A DNA stretch of 64,000 bases from an uncultured Collinsella sp. GTDB taxonomy: Bacteria; Actinomycetota; Coriobacteriia; Coriobacteriales; Coriobacteriaceae. This document shows positions 60,776-64,000 of the stretch, one piece after another. Every line of letters begins with the position of its first letter. The first letter of the stretch is position 1. Below the pieces are notes generated by a model, which was not told the origin of the DNA, made no database searches, and saw only the letters and a program-made list of their open reading frames with translations. Location of the stretch: positions 1 through 64,000 of the forward strand of contig USOU01000005.1 of the NCBI GenBank assembly GCA_900556415.1. The letters are read 5' to 3'. The position numbers and the translations under genes are program-made.

Positions 60776-61534
60776 GTGCTCAAAGCAGTCGTTTTCGATA
60801 TGGACGAGACGCTTCTTAGCATCAACCTCAACGCGTTCATCCTTCGCTATTTTAAGGATGTCTCATCGATGCTCGCGGATATCGGGCGCCGCAGTCGCGG
60901 CGGCACGATGGCACGCCTCGGCACCATCCTGGTCGACCTCAACGCCAATCGCCGCAGCGGCACGGACAATCGCACCAATCTTGAGTTTTACCGCACCGAG
61001 GTCGAGCGCAGGTGCGGCATCTGCCTCTCGGACCCACTCATCTACGAGGCGTTTACCTACTACGAGCGCGAAGTTCTTCCGTACAAGAACGACGATATCA
61101 TTAACGCCCACGCCATGCCGGGCGCACACGCCGCGCTCCAGTCCGTACAGGACGCAGGGCTGCGCTGCGCGCTCTTTACCAACCCCAGCTTTCCCCAGGG
61201 AGCCATCGAGTGCCGCATGGGTTGGGGCGACCTGGCTGACGCTCCCTTTGAGCTCGTCACGCACATGGGAAACGCCACCCGCTGCAAGCCTGATGCCACC
61301 TACTATCTAGAGCAGCTTCAGGTGATGGGGCTCGAGCCGCACGAGGTCCTTATGGTGGGCAACGATCCCAAACGCGACTTCCCCAGCCCTGCCTGCGGCA
61401 TCCAAACCGCCTTTGTGGGCCAGGGCAAGCCCAGCCGAGCCACCTGGCGCGGAACCATGGAAGACTTCGCCCGCGACTTTAACGCCGTAATCGAAGCCTT
61501 CTACGAGCACCAAATAGCCGACGAACTGTCTTAA
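60776..61534 (+). CDS. HAD-superfamily hydrolase, 252 aa
   Basis: HAD motif I VVFDMDETLLS near residue 5, motif II FTNPS near 130, motif III Lys in RCKPDATYY near 168 and motif IV VGNDPKRDFPSPA near 192. It is a phosphatase of unknown substrate. GTG 60776 is chosen since GAAAGG lies eight bases upstream and motif I follows at once; the frame is open further upstream. Its stop overlaps that of cyuA by four bases. Confidence 0.88.
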   Translation: MLKAVVFDMDETLLSINLNAFILRYFKDVSSMLADIGRRSRGGTMARLGTILVDLNANRRSGTDNRTNLEFYRTEVERRCGICLSDPLIYEAFTYYEREVLPYKNDDIINAHAMPGAHAALQSVQDAGLRCALFTNPSFPQGAIECRMGWGDLADAPFELVTHMGNATRCKPDATYYLEQLQVMGLEPHEVLMVGNDPKRDFPSPACGIQTAFVGQGKPSRATWRGTMEDFARDFNAVIEAFYEHQIADELS

Positions 61535-62850
61535 CAGACTCGAGTCTTGCCGATCATGATGTTGAGGATCTCGACGTCGGTATCTTTCATACCCACACGG
61601 CCTACGTAGCCCATGCTAGCGATCGTCTGCTCGACGGTATCCTGGATCAGGCCCTCACCGGCACGGAAGCCGCGGCCTTGCATGGCCATATCGTGGCCCA
61701 GAATCGCCGCATCAACGGCAGCGGAAATCTTGGCGGCACAGCTCGCCTTGGCGCCGTCGCACACGATGCCGCCCACGTTGCCAAGCGTATTCGAGACCGT
61801 CGCGCCAATCTGCTCGCGCGTGCCACCGCACAGCCAGGTAATCGCAGCGCCGGCACCGCACGCGGCGCAAATGGCACCGCAAAACGCCGAGAGCGCACCA
61901 ATATAGCTCTTGATATGCACGGCGATAAGATCGGACAGCATCACGGCGCGCACCAGGCGCTCGTGGTCGCAGCGCAGGTACTCGGCATACTCCATGACGG
62001 GCAATGCGCAGGTAATACCTTGATTGCCCGAGCCGCACACAATGGCGACCGGCAGCGCGCAGCCGTTCATGCGGGCGTCGGACCCGGCGGCTGCACGGGC
62101 ACGGGCACGGCAGGCGACGTCATCGGCACGAGCACCCAGCAGCGTACGACCCACCTCGGCGCCCCAAGCGTGCGCAAGGCCCTCGGCACTGATCGCGCCA
62201 TTCAGCTCAATCTGACGCTCAACGGCAGCGCGGGCGTCCTCAATGTCGCCGTCCTCGATAAAGTCGATGATGGACTCAATCGACATGGGCGTGTCGGCGT
62301 TATCTGCCGCCCGCTCGGCCACCACGCGCTCGGCGCAGGCGGCACACTCCCCCGCCGACTTGCCGCATACCGGAATACCGTCGAGCGTATGGCACGTGAC
62401 GTTGGTGTGGTGGTCGGTAATCTCGACGACCGCGGTATGGCCCCCGGCCGTCGCAGTCACCTTGATGTAGAGGTTGGGCACACCTTCGACAAGCGACACA
62501 TCGCAGTAGCCGGCGTCGGCAAGGAGCTCGGCCACGCGAGCACGGTCTTCATCGTTAACGCTCTCGAGCACCTCGAGCGCACTCTTGGCGTCGCCGCCCA
62601 CGGCACCCAGCACGGCCGCGGCCTCAATACCGTGCATACCGCCCGAGTTGGGCACGGTCACGCTCTTGACGTTCTTGATGATGTTGCCCGAGCAGGCAAC
62701 GTCCATATGATCGGGTTCACAACCGAGCGTCTGGCTCGCCAGCGCCGCTGCATAGGCAACGGCAATGGGCTCGGTGCAGCCGAGTGCACAGACAAGCTCG
62801 CGGTTCAAAACATCGCAAAACGCGGCATCACGAAGGGAATCGGTAGGCAT
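61531..62850 (-). CDS. cyuA: Cysteine desulfidase, CyuA/YhaM (UPF0597) family, 439 aa
   Basis: A [4Fe-4S] enzyme that splits L-cysteine to pyruvate, ammonia and sulfide. The probable cluster cysteines are in ALGCTEPIAVAYAA, VCGSGNQGITCALPV and GIVCDGAKASCAAKIS, all conserved in the family. VTVPNSGGMHGIEAAAVLG is also typical. AGGAGAT precedes the ATG. It might act on serine like related dehydratases. Confidence 0.88.
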   Translation of the reverse strand: MPTDSLRDAAFCDVLNRELVCALGCTEPIAVAYAAALASQTLGCEPDHMDVACSGNIIKNVKSVTVPNSGGMHGIEAAAVLGAVGGDAKSALEVLESVNDEDRARVAELLADAGYCDVSLVEGVPNLYIKVTATAGGHTAVVEITDHHTNVTCHTLDGIPVCGKSAGECAACAERVVAERAADNADTPMSIESIIDFIEDGDIEDARAAVERQIELNGAISAEGLAHAWGAEVGRTLLGARADDVACRARARAAAGSDARMNGCALPVAIVCGSGNQGITCALPVMEYAEYLRCDHERLVRAVMLSDLIAVHIKSYIGALSAFCGAICAACGAGAAITWLCGGTREQIGATVSNTLGNVGGIVCDGAKASCAAKISAAVDAAILGHDMAMQGRGFRAGEGLIQDTVEQTIASMGYVGRVGMKDTDVEILNIMIGKTRVC

Positions 62851-63121
62851 AGGTATCTCCTACTTGTATAACGGACTGGGCTCTCAATAATAGTTAGCTC
62901 CTTTATTTGATAACAATGCATCAAAAACCGCAACCATGGTTCCGGCGGACGGCGCTCGAGCACAAATTGGCGGCATCATTCATGAGAAGCCGATCTTGTT
63001 GCATGCTAAAGCGTTTGACCAAAAAACGCCCGAGCGTTTATGCAAGAGTCGCGCTATCATGCAGTCGAACGCGGTAAACACCTTTAGCATTTGCGCCGCA
63101 CAGACCAGAGAGGAACCATCC

Positions 63122-63589
63122 ATGAAGATCGGTATCGGTAACGACCACGCCGCCGTCGAGCTCAAGAACATCATCTCCGAGCACCTGAAGGAGCGCGGCT
63201 GCGAGGTCGTGAACTTTGGCACCGACACCTCCGAGAGCTTTGACTACCCCATCGCCGGCTACAAGGTGGGTAAGGCCGTTGCCAACGGCGACGTCGACCT
63301 GGGCATCCTGATCTGCGGCACCGGCGTCGGTATCAGCCTGGCTGCCAACAAGGTAGAGGGCGTGCGCGCCGTCGTGTGCTCCGAGCCCTTCAGCGCCAAG
63401 CTCTCCCGCATGCACAACAACACCAACGTGCTCGCCTTTGGCGCCCGCGTCGTGGGCTCCGAGCTCGCCAAGATGATCGTCGACGAGTGGCTCGACGCCG
63501 AGTTTGAGGGCGGTCGTCACGAGCGTCGCGTTAACCTCCTCAACGAGATCGACCACACGCGCGGCCTCAAGGTCGTCGACGAGGCCTAA
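63122..63589 (+). CDS. rpiB: Ribose-5-phosphate isomerase B, 155 aa
   Basis: MKIGIGNDHAAVELK at the start, ILICGTGVGISLAANKVEGVRAVVC near residue 63 (active Cys in ICGTG), and SRMHNNTNVLAFGARVVG near 97. Interconverts ribose-5-P and ribulose-5-P. GAGGAA precedes the ATG. Confidence 0.95.
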   Translation: MKIGIGNDHAAVELKNIISEHLKERGCEVVNFGTDTSESFDYPIAGYKVGKAVANGDVDLGILICGTGVGISLAANKVEGVRAVVCSEPFSAKLSRMHNNTNVLAFGARVVGSELAKMIVDEWLDAEFEGGRHERRVNLLNEIDHTRGLKVVDEA

Positions 63590-63616
63590 ACTACTCAGTG
63601 CCACAAGCTAACAGCA

Positions 63617-63651
63617 GGGGCCCGCTCGGAACTCATGTCCGAGCGGGCCCC
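63617..63651 (+). terminator. Terminator of rpiB
   Basis: A 14-bp perfect stem GGGGCCCGCTCGGA with its inverse, then a weak T tract. Confidence 0.85.
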
Positions 63652-63672
63652 TTCATAGATTCTGGAATAAAA

Positions 63673-63702
63673 GGGCGCCGCGGATGGAGTTCCGCGGCGC
63701 CC
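63673..63702 (-). terminator. Terminator of ndk
   Basis: GGGCGCCGCGG/CCGCGGCGCCC stem, then TTTTATT on the minus strand. Confidence 0.9.
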
Positions 63703-63740
63703 AAGCCACACGCTAACAGCTTTAAGGAGTCAAAGCTGGT

Positions 63741-64000
63741 TTAGCCAAAGAAGCGCTTGATCTCGATCTCGGCGTTCTCCAGGCAGTCGGAGCCGTGAAT
63801 CACGTTGGCGTTGACATCGACAGCGAAATCGCCGCGAATGGTGCCGGGGGCAGCGTCAAGCGGGTTGGTAGCGCCCATAAGGGTGCGCATCTTGGAGACA
63901 GCGGAGAGACCGGAAACGACCATCTTGACGACCGGACCGCTCGTCATAAAGTCACAGAGACCGCCAAAGAAGGGCTTGTCGGCCAGATGGGCGTAGTGCT
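63741..64000 (-). CDS. ndk: Nucleoside diphosphate kinase, C-terminal part (5' end off window)
   Basis: About 86 residues visible: [49 protein letters not shown] and the catalytic His in [20 protein letters not shown]. It equalises NTP pools. The gene continues to the right of the window. Confidence 0.97.
   Translation of the reverse strand, partial: HYAHLADKPFFGGLCDFMTSGPVVKMVVSGLSAVSKMRTLMGATNPLDAAPGTIRGDFAVDVNANVIHGSDCLENAEIEIKRFFG

Noticed and set aside
1..64000. CRISPR arrays or prophage
   Set aside because: No regularly spaced repeats, cas genes, integrase or phage structural genes are visible.

Overview
The window looks like the chromosome of a strictly anaerobic, high-GC actinobacterium of the Coriobacteriia. 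Collinsella is the most likely genus. This is inferred from gene content and codon style, not from a search. Nearly every large gene lies on the minus strand.

Layout. 1-3.9 kb: end of a molybdenum-hydroxylase FAD subunit, gdhA, a DUF3343 protein, mobA and the tRNA-Sec gene selC. 3.9-5.6 kb: decayed insertion-sequence remnants, a small lipoprotein and palindromic repeats. 5.6-11.2 kb: selB, selA and a molybdopterin oxidoreductase. 11.3-26.8 kb: a complete formate hydrogenlyase locus of the Hyf (FHL-2) type. Its order is ferredoxin, selenocysteine fdhF, hyfABCDEFGHIJ, hycI, focA. The fdhF reading frame crosses an in-frame TGA at codon 140 that is followed by a SECIS-like hairpin. 27-29.6 kb: a RelB-like/PIN toxin-antitoxin pair, an unrecognised regulator or nuclease-like protein, and tRNA-Gly and tRNA-Pro. 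29.7-31 kb: brnQ.

31.1-44.6 kb is the most unusual part: a long collinear minus-strand run. In transcription order it reads: two tiny coupled ORFs, a double-cubane-cluster/2-hydroxyacyl-CoA-dehydratase-like reductase, an oligopeptide-type ABC importer (binding protein, B, C, D, F), a second such reductase, its ATP-dependent activase, a GT4 glycosyltransferase, selD (itself with an in-frame TGA at codon 17), yedF, a second DUF3343 gene and a cysteine-desulfurase-family gene. 44.8-50.2 kb: modABC (with an enlarged ModB), mogA and moeA. 50.4-64 kb: mostly housekeeping and transport genes: a CLC-F type channel, a lipid-kinase family protein, a GGQ release-factor-like protein, xpt, an MFS exporter, metY, a C_GCAxxG_C_C protein, yigZ, rnpB, rpsA, a HAD phosphatase, cyuA, rpiB and the 3' part of ndk.

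How it fits together: molybdate uptake and cofactor synthesis (modABC, mogA, moeA, mobA) plus selenium activation and insertion (selABCD, yedF, DUF3343, desulfurase) supply the Mo- and Sec-containing formate dehydrogenase. That enzyme feeds a membrane [NiFe] hydrogenase that makes H2. The double-cubane reductase/activase/ABC/selenium operon is the best candidate for an undescribed system. Dispersed palindromes occur in several families. A structured element with a common core appears three times, once inside the reductase operon and twice between rnpB and yigZ.
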